Assembly (NCBI GenBank): GCA_024280335.1
Contig: JAJRQI010000009.1
Coordinates: forward strand, 1 to 64,000
Source of the DNA: Deltaproteobacteria bacterium
GTDB lineage: Bacteria > Desulfobacterota > Desulfuromonadia > Desulfuromonadales > Geopsychrobacteraceae
Direction of reading: 5' to 3'
Length of the DNA: 64,000 bases
Within the stretch, counting starts at the first letter, position 1. Each line of letters opens with the position of its first letter. Below are positions 35,818 through 45,984 of the stretch, piece by piece. The notes under the pieces are model-generated. The model was not told where the DNA came from. It saw only the letters and a list, made by a program, of their open reading frames with translations, and made no database searches. A program made the position numbers and the translations under genes.

Positions 35818-36266
35818 GAAGCAAGCCCTGCGGCACCGTAAAAGCGCTCCGGCTCAAACCGCACCAAAGGTTCATTGTCCAGCAAATCAATCTGTGCATA
35901 GTAGTCGCTTACCGCCACACGAAGTATCGCTGGCATCTCGCAGGGTTGAAGCCTGCCGGCAAGACTTATCTCTTGCGCTCGATCGACCAGCAACGCCCAA
36001 TTTCCTTCCGGGCTGGTTAATATCAATGCGGTCTTGGCAGACAGCGGAAGGGCCGAGGACAGGTCGAAACGTATCGCGGGATCGATAGCGGGCACCCAGG
36101 TATGACGAAAATCAAGCGCGCCCACAATCCCGGCATCGAGATCACGATATGTGGAATCAAGAAGATCAACGACCTGCTCACGGATTTCAACAACGAAAGA
36201 GAGATCAAGAATGAAACCGACCGACCCTAATCGAAAGATCAGCTTTCTGGCAAGCACGTTGCCCAT
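35814..36266 (-). CDS. CheW-like protein A
   Basis: 150 aa single CheW-type domain (LIFRLGSVGFILDLSFVVEI opening, VGALDFRHTWVPAIDPAIRF core). Diverged from chemotaxis CheW, so a role in a non-flagellar pathway is possible. An AGAGGGG site precedes the ATG. First of a likely unit of CheW-A, CheW-B and the acidic receiver; the dGTPase gene lies 113 bp upstream. Confidence 0.8.
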   Translation of the reverse strand: MGNVLARKLIFRLGSVGFILDLSFVVEIREQVVDLLDSTYRDLDAGIVGALDFRHTWVPAIDPAIRFDLSSALPLSAKTALILTSPEGNWALLVDRAQEISLAGRLQPCEMPAILRVAVSDYYAQIDLLDNEPLVRFEPERFYGAAGLAS

Positions 36267-36379
36267 AACCCCTCTATCGCTGGAACCCCCTGATTATCCA
36301 ATAGAAACCGCGATAAAGCTAGCATAGCGGATACTGGCTGTCAAGCCTTCCATAGTAAAATCCAATAAACGAACGCACA

Positions 36380-37420
36380 TCAAATGCTTCGCCACGGCTG
36401 CGGCATAAAGAGCCGGCTAAAGAGTGTCAGAGCAAAGCGGTCGGTCATCCCGGCGATAAAGTCGGCCACCGACACCTCGAGGCCGTCATCCTCGATCCGC
36501 CGCCCGCCATGCTGCAGAAAAACAGCTTCATTATCAATAAAATAGAGGAAGATTTCGCGTAACACGTGGGAGGCCTTGACAAACTCACGGTGCACCCGAT
36601 CGGCCCGATATACACTCTCGAACAACCAACTCCGCAGCGCCCGGATAGATTCGTCCATTTCGTCAGAAATGCTGATTGCCGCTGTCCCGGTTGCCAGCGA
36701 TTGCTCAATGAGATCGCGCACCATCCGGTTGATCCGATCCGAATGCCTGACTCCGACGACGGATGAAATCTGCTGCGGGATATCGGTCTGTTGAATCACC
36801 CCACCGCGAATTGCATCATCCAGATCATGACTTAAATAGGCGATAATATCCGCCAGACGCACCACCTGCCCCTCAAGGGTTTTAGCCCGGGATTCCGGAT
36901 TCGGAGTCAGCAATCCGCCTCGCCCCTTCGAATGCTTGAGAATGCCATCGCGAACCTCAAAGGTAAGGTTCAGACCACGACCCTCCTTCTCGAGAACATC
37001 AACAACCCTTAAACTCTGCCTGACATGATGAAAACCACCAGGGACCAACTGATCCAGCACTCGCTCACCGGCATGACCGAAAGGGGTATGACCAAGGTCG
37101 TGCCCCAAGGCGATGGCTTCAGTCAGATCCTCATTTAGGCGCAGAGCGCGGGCAATGGTTCGAGCGATCTGGGAAACTTCCAGTGTATGGGTCAAACGGG
37201 TTCGATAATGGTCTCCCTCCGGGGCGAGGAATACCTGTGTCTTGTATTTCAATCGACGAAAGGCCTTGCAGTGCAATATCCGATCTCGGTCATGTTGAAA
37301 AACTGTACGGATAGAACATTCCTGTCCAGGGAATCTACGTCCACGAGAAGCATTGCTTCGACAAGCACTGGACGAAAGTGTTCCTTCCTCATATTTTTCA
37401 GTAATTCTTCTGATATCCAT
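36380..37420 (-). CDS. dgt: dGTP triphosphohydrolase-like HD-domain protein
   Basis: 346 aa. The HD metal site is visible as RLTHTLEVSQIA, then GHDLGHTPFGHAGE, and the later LADIIAYLSHDLDDA. It hydrolyses dNTPs to nucleosides and triphosphate, with dNTP-pool or phage-defence roles in relatives. The length fits the short (type 2) dGTPase-like group rather than the 505-aa E. coli Dgt. The N-terminal segment of about 60 residues is typical of this group. AGAGG precedes the ATG. Confidence 0.92.
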   Translation of the reverse strand: MDIRRITEKYEEGTLSSSACRSNASRGRRFPGQECSIRTVFQHDRDRILHCKAFRRLKYKTQVFLAPEGDHYRTRLTHTLEVSQIARTIARALRLNEDLTEAIALGHDLGHTPFGHAGERVLDQLVPGGFHHVRQSLRVVDVLEKEGRGLNLTFEVRDGILKHSKGRGGLLTPNPESRAKTLEGQVVRLADIIAYLSHDLDDAIRGGVIQQTDIPQQISSVVGVRHSDRINRMVRDLIEQSLATGTAAISISDEMDESIRALRSWLFESVYRADRVHREFVKASHVLREIFLYFIDNEAVFLQHGGRRIEDDGLEVSVADFIAGMTDRFALTLFSRLFMPQPWRSI

Positions 37421-37660
37421 CTAGAGCCTCTTGTTAATAATCATGACGATTATATAAAAAGCGTTTCCCACAATCCATAAAAAGCCTTCTATACTACTAT
37501 TAACTTGTTATAAAATTGCCGTTAAAACCTTAAATATAGTTTTTTGATTTTTCTTCTTGTTTATCGATCATTTATTGTTTAAAAATAACTTTTCTACGTT
37601 AGGGGGGGATAAGTATTTAACAATCGCTAACACCATCCAAACCTGAAGGAGAAAGCACAG

Positions 37661-38092
37661 ATGGCAACTATTATGGAAATGGCAGCCGAAATCATTGCTG
37701 CCCATGCATCCACGACCCCGATGTCGAAAGACGAACTGCTTGCCGAACTGAACGAAGTCCACTCGGTACTTGCAGCGCTTGAAAAAGGGGAAGTCGTTAC
37801 AACCGAACAGGCGGCAGAGGGAGTTCCGGTCGTTTCCCGCAAAAAGGCGTTCGGTAAAGATAAAATATTCTGTATGCTCTGCGGCAAAGGCTTTAAAACC
37901 CTTTCCCGCCACCTGAAAACCTCTCATGGAATGACGGCTTCAGAGTACCGTAAGCAGTTCGACATTCCACGCAGCCAGTCATTGGCCGCCAAGAACTATT
38001 CAGAAAGCCGCCGACAGATGGCGATTGAACGCGGTCTTGCCGACAATTTGGCAAAAGCACGTGCGGCACGCGGAAAGAAGAAACAGAAATAA
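37661..38092 (+). CDS. MucR/Ros-family zinc-finger transcriptional regulator
   Basis: 143 aa. A prokaryotic C2H2-type finger has ligands C71, C74, H84 and H89 (C-x2-C-x9-H-x4-H), inside the MucR domain (FGKDKIFCMLCGKGFKTLSR). The tail is very basic (RAARGKKKQK). Family members bind A/T-rich promoters and control exopolysaccharide, motility and other envelope traits, acting like nucleoid proteins. The 240 bp before it are strongly A/T rich, consistent with self-binding. An AAGGAG site precedes the ATG. Confidence 0.93.
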   Translation: MATIMEMAAEIIAAHASTTPMSKDELLAELNEVHSVLAALEKGEVVTTEQAAEGVPVVSRKKAFGKDKIFCMLCGKGFKTLSRHLKTSHGMTASEYRKQFDIPRSQSLAAKNYSESRRQMAIERGLADNLAKARAARGKKKQK

Positions 38093-38117
38093 CTTGAAAC
38101 TGAAATTAATAATATAG

Positions 38118-38146
38118 AAAAGGCGACTGATTAACAGTCGCCTTTT
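38118..38146. terminator. Bidirectional terminator between mucR-like and DUF2914-like genes
   Basis: AAAAGGCGACTG-ATTAA-CAGTCGCCTTTT: a 12-bp stem with A and T runs on both sides. It ends the converging transcripts on both strands. Confidence 0.93.
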
Positions 38147-38159
38147 CTATACGTTAGCG

Positions 38160-38546
38160 TTATTCAAGCACAAACGGGATGCTCGCCAGTTCATTCCCTT
38201 CAGCATCAAGGACTCTGACCTGCCAGTCGCCGGCCCATTGCGGCAAAAAACGTTTCGATGAGTTCGTTCGCCAGTTTTCGGAACCGACCGGCAAAGTCAC
38301 CCGTGCCATTTCATGCCCCTGAAACAACCAGACGTGGGTCACCGAAGTATCGCTGTTTGCCCCGACAATCCGGGTAAAGCAGTAGAGTTTGCCAAAATCG
38401 GCGGGATAAGTACTGATCCGATCAACCGGTTGCTGGTTTTCTATAGCCGTGGTGATACTTGACTCCGCTACCGACAATTCACCCGCCACAGCAAACGTAC
38501 CCCAACAACCACCGATAAGAATAAGTAGTAGTAGCTTTTGCAGCAT
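38160..38546 (-). CDS. Exported DUF2914-like protein
   Basis: 128 aa with a signal peptide (about 1-22, ending AVAG). The mature part has the TRIVG...VTHVWLFQGHEMARV and SSKRFLPQWAGDWQV segments that I associate with DUF2914, a small beta-rich domain of unknown function. ATG 38546 is preferred over GTG 38552, which overlaps the GGGAG ribosome site. It probably sits in the periplasm. Confidence 0.75.
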   Translation of the reverse strand: MLQKLLLLILIGGCWGTFAVAGELSVAESSITTAIENQQPVDRISTYPADFGKLYCFTRIVGANSDTSVTHVWLFQGHEMARVTLPVGSENWRTNSSKRFLPQWAGDWQVRVLDAEGNELASIPFVLE

Positions 38547-38582
38547 TATCACTCCCTCACATTTCTGGTCATCAGCACAGAG

Positions 38583-39761
38583 TCAAGACGAGGCCGCCTG
38601 TAACTGCGGCAAAAAACTCACCCCACGGCGACAATCCAAAGAAAAATTTTCCGCGATTGTTGCTCCGACATCAGCAAAACAATCCCTATCGCCCAAAGCT
38701 TCCCCCTGTTTGAGCGATGCGGACCACGCCAGCAGAGGAACATATTCTCGGCTGTGGTCGGTACCCGGGGTCGTTGGATCGCAACCATGATCCGCACTGA
38801 TCAACAGCAAGTCATCCCGCTTCATCTGTGCATACAGGTCGGGTAGCCAGCGATCAAAATCCTCCAGAGCTACGGCAAACCCACGCGTATCAAGACGATG
38901 TCCATACAGCATATCAAAATCGACCAGATTGGTCATGACCAGCCCGGTTTTTATTTTTTCCAGTGCGGTAAGAGTCTGCGCCATCCCGTCCACATTATGT
39001 TTGGCTGAAAATGAATGGGTCAGTCCGCGACCGGCATAGAGATCTTTGATTTTACCGACACCACAGACCGACAGACCAGCCTCGCACATACGATCGAGCA
39101 AAGTTTTTTCCAGCGGCTCCCGGGAGAAATCGCGTCGCCGCGAGGTACGAGAAAAATTGCCTGCAGTGGTCCCGACAAAGGGCCGGGCAATCACCCGACA
39201 AACATTATAGGGCTGAAGGATTTTTTCTGTCCGGCGACAAATCGCGTAGAGAGCTTCTGGAGGGATAATCGACTCATGGGCTGCAATCTGAAAAACCGAA
39301 TCGCTGCTGGTGTAAACAATCGGCCGCCCGGTCTGCAAATGTTGCTCGCCCAGTTGCCGCAGAATATCGGTGCCGCTGGCAGCAATATTACCCAGTGGCG
39401 GCAACCCGGTGGTTGCAGTAAAAGCATCAATGATTTCGGCCGGAAACCCATGCGGAAAGGTGGTAAAGGGTTGCGGCAAGACAACCCCGGCCAACTCCCA
39501 GTGACCGGTGACGGAATCCTTGCCGGGACTGCACTCGGCCATGCGCCCCCAGCAACCTTGCGGTGACGCAACTGATGCAACCCCGGCAAGCGGCACAATC
39601 CGCCCCAGACCCAAACACTGCAAATGCGGCAAAGACAAACCGCCCACCACCGCAGCAACGTGCGGCAAGGTGGCGGCGCCGGAGTCGCCATAGAGATCTG
39701 CATCCGGGAGGGCGCCGACGCCGACGCCATCAAGGACAATGAGAATCACCCGCCTGTACAT
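38583..39761 (-). CDS. deoB: Phosphopentomutase
   Basis: 392 aa. It interconverts ribose-1-phosphate and ribose-5-phosphate (and the deoxy forms) in nucleoside salvage. Metal ligands of the alkaline-phosphatase fold are visible: IVLDGVGVG at the start, GKDSVTGHWE with the phosphorylated threonine near residue 85, NLVDFDMLYGH, and ISADHGCDP near residue 320. No other nucleoside catabolic gene is adjacent. Confidence 0.96.
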   Translation of the reverse strand: MYRRVILIVLDGVGVGALPDADLYGDSGAATLPHVAAVVGGLSLPHLQCLGLGRIVPLAGVASVASPQGCWGRMAECSPGKDSVTGHWELAGVVLPQPFTTFPHGFPAEIIDAFTATTGLPPLGNIAASGTDILRQLGEQHLQTGRPIVYTSSDSVFQIAAHESIIPPEALYAICRRTEKILQPYNVCRVIARPFVGTTAGNFSRTSRRRDFSREPLEKTLLDRMCEAGLSVCGVGKIKDLYAGRGLTHSFSAKHNVDGMAQTLTALEKIKTGLVMTNLVDFDMLYGHRLDTRGFAVALEDFDRWLPDLYAQMKRDDLLLISADHGCDPTTPGTDHSREYVPLLAWSASLKQGEALGDRDCFADVGATIAENFSLDCRRGVSFLPQLQAASS

Positions 39762-39988
39762 ACTTAATAACCCTGACAGGGCTTCCTTTGGTTGACAATC
39801 GGCACGCCGGCACAGGTGCCGATCCGCGTTACATCGGCAGGCAGAACAGACTCAGTCGCGAGCAACATCATTTCAGGAGACCGATTTTAACCGTGTTTTC
39901 ACAGAGAGCAGCGAACAGAATTCCAGTTATTTCCAGCTTGAGGAGGGTCCGATCAATCATGGGGGCAGGGTTGTCCATCGTTCGGCAA

Positions 39989-41182
39989 TCAGGTCCGGTA
40001 ATCGGCATTTATCTTGATATATTCGTAGCCCAGATCAGAAGTGTAATAGCTGGCCTCAGCGTCACCCTGATGCAGATCAATGGTCACAGTGAACTCATCC
40101 AATTTCAGAACTTCCGACGCCTCAGCCTCAAGCCCAGGACCGGTCGACAGGCCATCCCGAGTCACAGGAACCTGATTGAAGCTGATATCGATCTGCTCCG
40201 GGTTCACCTCAACCCCGGAATAGCCGACTGCGGCAATGATCCGTCCCCAGTTGGCATCTTCGCCGAAAAATGCGGTTTTCACCAGCGATGAAGTCGCAAC
40301 CGTGCGTGCTGCGGTTCTGGCGGCCTGCTCGTCAGTCGCCCCGGTGACATGAATCCGCACGACCTTGGTCGCACCCTCGCCATCACGGACGATCATCTTT
40401 GCCAGGTCGAGCAGAACCCGCTCCAAAGCCTGAATAAAAGCCTCCGCTGCCGGCGTATCGTCCTTGATCGGCAGGGTCTTACTGGCACCGTTGGCCAACA
40501 AGAGAACCATGTCGTTGGTTGAGGTATCGCCATCAACGGTAATCGAATTAAAACTCCGCTTAACCGCACGGCGAAGTGCCGAGTCAAGCAGCTCGGCACT
40601 CACTGCAGCATCGGTCAGGACAAAACCGAGCATGGTCGCCATATCGGGATGAATCATCCCGGCGCCCTTGGCCAAACCGAGAATCCGGCATTCACCGCCC
40701 GGCACCTCGATCCGCGCCGAGGCAATTTTTGCATAGGCATCGGTGGTCATGATCGCCTCAGCAACCTGACCCGCCTGTTCAGCAGCTAACGCCTTGACCA
40801 GCAGGGGCACTCCGGTCTCAAAAGGGGCCAATGGCATCTGCACACCGATCACCCCGGTCGAAGCAACAGCAATCAACTCTTCTGAAATCTCCAGCGCTTC
40901 AGAGAGTAACCGGGCAGACGCTGCCGAAACTTGCCGGCCGGCAGCGCCGGTGCAGGCGTTGGCGTTGCCGCTATTGATCAGAATTGCCTGACAACGACCT
41001 GCGGCAACCCGTGGTTTGCTCACCAGCAGCGGCGCGGCAACAACCTTGTTGCGGGTAAAGACTCCGGCACACTGCGCAGGCTGATCGGTACAAATCAACG
41101 CCAGATCCAGTTTGCCGGACGTCTTGATACCACTGGCAATCCCGGCAAATCGATACCCGGCGGGCAAATCGAAATGACTCAT
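39989..41182 (-). CDS. argJ: Bifunctional ornithine acetyltransferase/N-acetylglutamate synthase
   Basis: 397 aa. ArgJ recycles the acetyl group between N-acetylornithine and glutamate in arginine synthesis. The autocleavage and nucleophile site is T183 in GMIHPDMATMLGF, which splits the precursor into alpha and beta chains. The segment ILINSGNANACTG is a family mark. It lies 3 nt after the REC-GAF-kinase gene and so is probably co-transcribed with secA and that kinase. Confidence 0.97.
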   Translation of the reverse strand: MSHFDLPAGYRFAGIASGIKTSGKLDLALICTDQPAQCAGVFTRNKVVAAPLLVSKPRVAAGRCQAILINSGNANACTGAAGRQVSAASARLLSEALEISEELIAVASTGVIGVQMPLAPFETGVPLLVKALAAEQAGQVAEAIMTTDAYAKIASARIEVPGGECRILGLAKGAGMIHPDMATMLGFVLTDAAVSAELLDSALRRAVKRSFNSITVDGDTSTNDMVLLLANGASKTLPIKDDTPAAEAFIQALERVLLDLAKMIVRDGEGATKVVRIHVTGATDEQAARTAARTVATSSLVKTAFFGEDANWGRIIAAVGYSGVEVNPEQIDISFNQVPVTRDGLSTGPGLEAEASEVLKLDEFTVTIDLHQGDAEASYYTSDLGYEYIKINADYRT

Positions 41183-41185
41183 CCC

Positions 41186-42886
41186 CTACCCCTTCAGCTC
41201 GTTATAGGTCGGTTCGGTAGGCAGCAACAGGCCGAAAGAGGTCCCTTCACCATCGACCTTTTCGAGAAAGATATCTCCTTTCATCCGGCCGATAACCACC
41301 TTGACCAAAGCCAGGCCGATGCCGACACCGTGCGGTTTTTCCGTGTCGATATCACCCAACTGGGTGTACGAATTGAAAATCGTCTCGCGGGCCTCAAGCG
41401 GTAAAGTTTGCCCCTGATTATAGACCTGCAGATAAACGTACTCCAGCCCTTCAAATTCACGTGCTTCCGCGGTGACCTTCACCAGACCACCTTCTTGATT
41501 GAACTTGACGGCATTGTCGATCAGCGAGTTGAAAGCCATGCCGAACTTTTCCGGATCACCATAGACTTCGGGAAGATCCTCCTGAATATCAATCTCTGAG
41601 GCAATCTGATTGGCGGTCATCTGTTTGCTGTAATACTGAAAAGCATCGGCAATCGACCAGGGCACACCAAAAGATTTCCAGCGCCAGATTTCCCGCTCCG
41701 ATTCAATCGAGAAAAGCCGCAGCATGCCGGTGATCAGCTTTCCCAGTCTCTCCCCCTCTTCACGCACATTTTTCAGGTAATCCTTGAATTCGTGTTCAGA
41801 AAGCCGGGAATAAAAGGTCAGCGCCAGATCGACATAGCCCAGGATCGAGGTGAGCGGAGTTTTCAACTCATGGGAAAGATTACAGACCAGACGGGTTCGG
41901 GCACGGTTCATCCGCACCAGATCCTCGTTGGTCCGCTCCAGGGTATCCGCCTGCAGGCGCAAGCTGTTGACCAGCTTGAAGTTCTCCATTGCCAGCGCAA
42001 CCTGATTGGCAATCGCAACCAGCAAACTCTGATCCTCATGGTCAAAGGATTCGCCGGAAATTTTATTATTGACATTAATAACACCGACCAGTTCGTCACG
42101 CACCAGAATCGGTACCGACAGCAGCGATTGCGTACTGTAGCGCTCCCCGCCGACCAGACTTTTGAAGCGGCTGTCCTGCTGCAGATTGGAGATCAACACC
42201 GGCTCGCAGGTCGCCAGAACATGGCCGGAAACGCCTTCACCGGCAGCCACTCGCACGGTGTTGATAATGTCATCAGACAGGCCGCGCGCCGAGGCAATGT
42301 GCAGCAGTCCGTCATCTTCAAGCAGCATCAGGGAGGCGACTTCAACCCCCGCGGAATCGACAATGGAGTCCAGGCTCAGATCGAAAAGTTCCTGCAGGTT
42401 GCCGCCGGAGCTGGCCGTCTCACCGATCTGCTTGAGTAGAACCAGGTCGGCCATGCGCCGTTGTGCCTCCAGTCGGGCACGGCTCTGATGGGTCGCATGT
42501 TCGTAGGCGGCAAGGCCCTGTTTAACCGCCTCCAAAACCTCGTCCCGGGAGAAGGGTTTGACCAGATAATCGAGCGCCCGCTCTCGCAGAACCTGACGAG
42601 CAACATCAAAATCCTGTTGACCGGAGATCATAACGACCTGAATCTCCGGAGTGTGCTGTTTGATCATCCGCAATACTTCAACGCCATGCACATCCGGCAA
42701 CGAGACATCACAGAACACCAGCGAAACCAGCTCGCGGTCGAGAATCTCGGTGACGCTGCTACCCGTTTCCGAGCGCAACACGCGGTAGCCCTGATCTTCC
42801 AGAATATCCTCTAACAGATCCAGGATCAAAGGAACATCATCAACCAGAAGAATGGCGGGCGTCTGCTGCTGATCAGTTTGCGTCAT
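41186..42886 (-). CDS. REC-GAF-histidine kinase hybrid sensor
   Basis: 566 aa. Domain order is receiver (about 10-125, CDVSLPD phospho-site), GAF (about 165-310), HisKA with H in SHELKTPLTSILG, and HATPase with DNAVKFNQEGG and GVGIGLALVK. The receiver at the N-terminus means it is itself the target of an upstream kinase, as part of a phosphorelay, or uses it for autoinhibition. It is cytoplasmic (no membrane helix). ATG 42886 is chosen because the reading upstream lies in the secA-argJ spacer. It sits between secA and argJ. Confidence 0.92.
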   Translation of the reverse strand: MTQTDQQQTPAILLVDDVPLILDLLEDILEDQGYRVLRSETGSSVTEILDRELVSLVFCDVSLPDVHGVEVLRMIKQHTPEIQVVMISGQQDFDVARQVLRERALDYLVKPFSRDEVLEAVKQGLAAYEHATHQSRARLEAQRRMADLVLLKQIGETASSGGNLQELFDLSLDSIVDSAGVEVASLMLLEDDGLLHIASARGLSDDIINTVRVAAGEGVSGHVLATCEPVLISNLQQDSRFKSLVGGERYSTQSLLSVPILVRDELVGVINVNNKISGESFDHEDQSLLVAIANQVALAMENFKLVNSLRLQADTLERTNEDLVRMNRARTRLVCNLSHELKTPLTSILGYVDLALTFYSRLSEHEFKDYLKNVREEGERLGKLITGMLRLFSIESEREIWRWKSFGVPWSIADAFQYYSKQMTANQIASEIDIQEDLPEVYGDPEKFGMAFNSLIDNAVKFNQEGGLVKVTAEAREFEGLEYVYLQVYNQGQTLPLEARETIFNSYTQLGDIDTEKPHGVGIGLALVKVVIGRMKGDIFLEKVDGEGTSFGLLLPTEPTYNELKG

Positions 42887-42915
42887 AACATTTTCACCGG
42901 TTAGGGATTCAGGTT

Positions 42916-45606
42916 CTATTTCCCGCAGCACTTTTTAAATTTTTTGCCGCTACCGCAAGGGCAGGGATCGTTACGGCCTACCTTGTCCTCGTCACGGGTA
43001 CTCGGTTTACGCACTTGATCTTCGCCACCGGCCCGATTCATTGAAATCTGCTGGCGACGCTGCCGCGCCTCCATCTGCTCGACATCTTCTTCGTGAGCCA
43101 GCTGAACCCGATAGAGCTTCTGCAATACTTCCTGACGAATCCGCCCCATCATCTCCATGAACAGACTATAGGCCTCTCGTTTGTATTCCTCTTTTGGGTT
43201 TTTCTGTCCGTAGCCACTCAGCCCGATCCCCTCCTTGAGATGATCGATCGACAACAGGTGGTCCTTCCACTGGGAATCGATGGTCTGCAGCAGCAAGTAG
43301 CGCATCAACTGCTCCATGACCGTGGGGGTAAATTCCTCTTCCTTGGCCGTCAGCCGCCCTTCGGCCTGCCCTTTGAGCAGCTGTTCCAACGCCTCAGGGC
43401 TGGTCTGCTGCTGATCAAGCTGGCTCAGATCGGGCTGGAAAGCAAACTGGCTCGCAAAATCTTCGTTCAACCGATCCCAGTCCCAGTCGCCGGCCGGGGT
43501 TTTCTCCGGGCAGAAGGAGGCGACAATATCTTCGATGGTATCTGAAACAATGCCATCAATTGTTTCCTTGAGATTCTCACCGCCCAGCACCTCGCGCCGT
43601 TGTGTGTAGATGACTTCACGCTGCCGATTCATAACATCATCGTATTCAATCAGATGCTTACGGATGTCAAAGTTATGCGCCTCGACCTTTTTCTGTGCAT
43701 TTTCAATGGCCTTACTGATGATCCCGTGTTCAATCGGCTCGCCTTCAGGGATCTTCAGCTTTTCCATGACATAAGCAACCCGCTGCGAACCGAAAATCCG
43801 CAACAGGTCATCTTCCAGACTCAAGTAGAAATGACTCTTCCCCGGATCGCCCTGACGGCCGGAACGGCCACGTAACTGATTGTCGATACGCCGGGACTCG
43901 TGCCGTTCGGTACCGAGAATGTAAAAGCCGCCGGCGGCCAGAACTTCCTGCTTTTCCTCTTTGCAGCTTGCTTCGAAGCGGGCCAGGCACTGGGAGTAGA
44001 CCGCATCGGGATCTTCAGCGCCGGCAGCTTCAGCCCGGGCCATCATCTCCGGGTTACCGCCAAGCACGATGTCGGTACCGCTACCGGCCATGTTGGTGGC
44101 GATGGTCACCGCCCCCTTGCGTCCGGCCTGAGCGACAATGAAGGCTTCACGTTCATGCTGCTTGGCATTCAACACATTGTGCGGAACCCCTCTTTTCTTC
44201 AGCAGTGCGGCCAGGACCTCTGATTTTTCGATCGAAATCGTACCGACCAGAACCGGCTGACCATTCTTGTGGCACTCAACAACATCATCGATGACGGCAA
44301 GGAACTTCTCCGTCTCCGTTTTGTAGATCACGTCGGCCTTATCGATCCGCAACATCGGCTGGTTGGTCGGAATCACCAGAACCTCGAGCTTGTAGATCTC
44401 GTTGAATTCTGCCGCTTCGGTATCAGCAGTACCGGTCATCCCGGCCAGTTTTTCATACATGCGGAAATAATTCTGAAAGGTGATGGTCGCCAGGGTCTGG
44501 TTCTCACTGGCTATTTTGACCCCTTCTTTCGCTTCAACCGCCTGATGCAGACCATCGCTCCAGCGCCGTCCCGGCATCAATCGCCCGGTAAACTCATCGA
44601 CTATCTGCACCTCGTTATCTTTGACCACATAATCGACATCCCGCTTGAACAGCGCATGTGCCTTCAGGGCCTGATTGACATGGTGCAGCAGCTCAATATT
44701 TTTCGTTTCGTAAAGGTTATCGACATTCAGTAATTTTTCAATTTTCGTCACGCCTTCTTCCGTCAACGCCGCCGATTTGGCTTTTTCATCTACCGTATAT
44801 TCACCGGTGTGCTTCTTGGTCGCCTGGCCGATGGCACCGTCCCGCTCCTCGATCGTCTCCCCCTTTTTGAGCAGCGGGATCACCCGGTTGACCATGGAAT
44901 ACAGCTCGCTGGAGGCCTCACTGGGACCGGAAATAATCAGCGGAGTCCTGGCTTCATCAATCAGGATCGAATCGACCTCATCGACAATTGCATAGTGAAG
45001 CGGTTGCTGGACGTAATCCTTGAGATCAAACTTCATATTGTCGCGCAGGTAATCGAAGCCGAATTCGTTGTTGGTGCCATAGGTAATGTCCACCCGGTAG
45101 GCGGCTTTCCGCTGCTCGTCATTCAGCCCATGAATGATACAACTGACTGTCAAACCGAGAAATTTGTAGAGCTGCCCCATCCATTCAGCATCACGACTGG
45201 CCAGATAATCGTTGACCGTAACCACATGAACGCCTTTTTCAGTCAGGGCATTCAGGTAGGTCGGCAGGGTCGCCACCAGGGTCTTCCCCTCGCCGGTTTT
45301 CATCTCGGCAATCTTGCCGGAATGTAGCACCATGCCACCGACCATCTGAACATCGAAATGACGCATTCCCAGCACCCGCTTACTCGCTTCACGGACAACT
45401 GCAAAGGCCTCGGGCAAAAGCTGGTCAAGGGTTTCACCCGCTTGCAGACGCTGGCGAAATTCAATGGTTTTAGCCTGCAGATGCTCATCGGAAAGCGGCT
45501 CTAATCCCGCTTCCAGAGAATTAATCTTGTCCACCTGAAACTGAAGTTTTTTCAACTCACGTTCATTTTTACTGCCAACGATTTTCTTAACCAGACCACG
45601 AATCAT
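42916..45606 (-). CDS. secA: Preprotein translocase ATPase SecA
   Basis: 896 aa motor that drives proteins through SecYEG. Walker A is GEGKT (105-109) in [15 protein letters not shown], and the DEAD-type site [17 protein letters not shown] follows. The C-terminus carries the zinc motif [13 protein letters not shown] that binds SecB and lipids. ATG 45606 has GGAG about 10 nt upstream; the reading before it is not SecA-like. Confidence 0.98.
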   Translation of the reverse strand: MIRGLVKKIVGSKNERELKKLQFQVDKINSLEAGLEPLSDEHLQAKTIEFRQRLQAGETLDQLLPEAFAVVREASKRVLGMRHFDVQMVGGMVLHSGKIAEMKTGEGKTLVATLPTYLNALTEKGVHVVTVNDYLASRDAEWMGQLYKFLGLTVSCIIHGLNDEQRKAAYRVDITYGTNNEFGFDYLRDNMKFDLKDYVQQPLHYAIVDEVDSILIDEARTPLIISGPSEASSELYSMVNRVIPLLKKGETIEERDGAIGQATKKHTGEYTVDEKAKSAALTEEGVTKIEKLLNVDNLYETKNIELLHHVNQALKAHALFKRDVDYVVKDNEVQIVDEFTGRLMPGRRWSDGLHQAVEAKEGVKIASENQTLATITFQNYFRMYEKLAGMTGTADTEAAEFNEIYKLEVLVIPTNQPMLRIDKADVIYKTETEKFLAVIDDVVECHKNGQPVLVGTISIEKSEVLAALLKKRGVPHNVLNAKQHEREAFIVAQAGRKGAVTIATNMAGSGTDIVLGGNPEMMARAEAAGAEDPDAVYSQCLARFEASCKEEKQEVLAAGGFYILGTERHESRRIDNQLRGRSGRQGDPGKSHFYLSLEDDLLRIFGSQRVAYVMEKLKIPEGEPIEHGIISKAIENAQKKVEAHNFDIRKHLIEYDDVMNRQREVIYTQRREVLGGENLKETIDGIVSDTIEDIVASFCPEKTPAGDWDWDRLNEDFASQFAFQPDLSQLDQQQTSPEALEQLLKGQAEGRLTAKEEEFTPTVMEQLMRYLLLQTIDSQWKDHLLSIDHLKEGIGLSGYGQKNPKEEYKREAYSLFMEMMGRIRQEVLQKLYRVQLAHEEDVEQMEARQRRQQISMNRAGGEDQVRKPSTRDEDKVGRNDPCPCGSGKKFKKCCGK

Positions 45607-45636
45607 ATTTATGCAACTCCAGAGAGCGTGCAGCAA

Positions 45637-45820
45637 TGCTGCAGAGGACGCAAACCAACAATATCAGGAACTTAGAAAGTCAGTTCAGGGCAAATTTAAT
45701 TGGCGGCATGTTAGCACAGGGAAAGCCGCAGGAACAAGCAAGAACGGCTGAAAAACATTGAACTTAGCTGAGGTTGCGCGCAGAGAAAAGCTTCCTGAAA
45801 AAGCTGGTGGATGAGCGACC
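45637..45820. other. Upstream region of secA, no gene seen
   Basis: Together with the fold-back element at 45821-45984, this fills 346 bp between secA and the M23 peptidase. It should hold the secA promoter. No clear -35/-10 pair or operator was recognised. Confidence 0.4.
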
Positions 45821-45984
45821 AGGAGGCTGTCCGAGAATATGGGCCGAAGCGAAAAGTCAGAAGTTTGAGAACAGATTTTGGCTCGTTTGAGAGCCCATAG
45901 CCGTAGCTATGTGGCGAAAAGGAGCTGAAATATGGGCCAAACAGCTGGCTTTGCAGCCGGTCATATATTCTCGGACAGTCTCCT
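45821..45984. mobile_element. 164-bp fold-back (MITE-like) element
   Basis: Terminal inverted repeats of about 20 bp match with one mismatch: AGGAGGCTGTCCGAGAATAT at the left and AGGAGACTGTCCGAGAATAT read from the right end. A smaller hairpin CATAGC-CGTA-GCTATG (45896-45911) lies exactly at the centre, and the arms can pair imperfectly along much of their length. It has no coding capacity. The right end overlaps the stop codon of the M23 peptidase, so insertion may have set that C-terminus. Confidence 0.75.
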
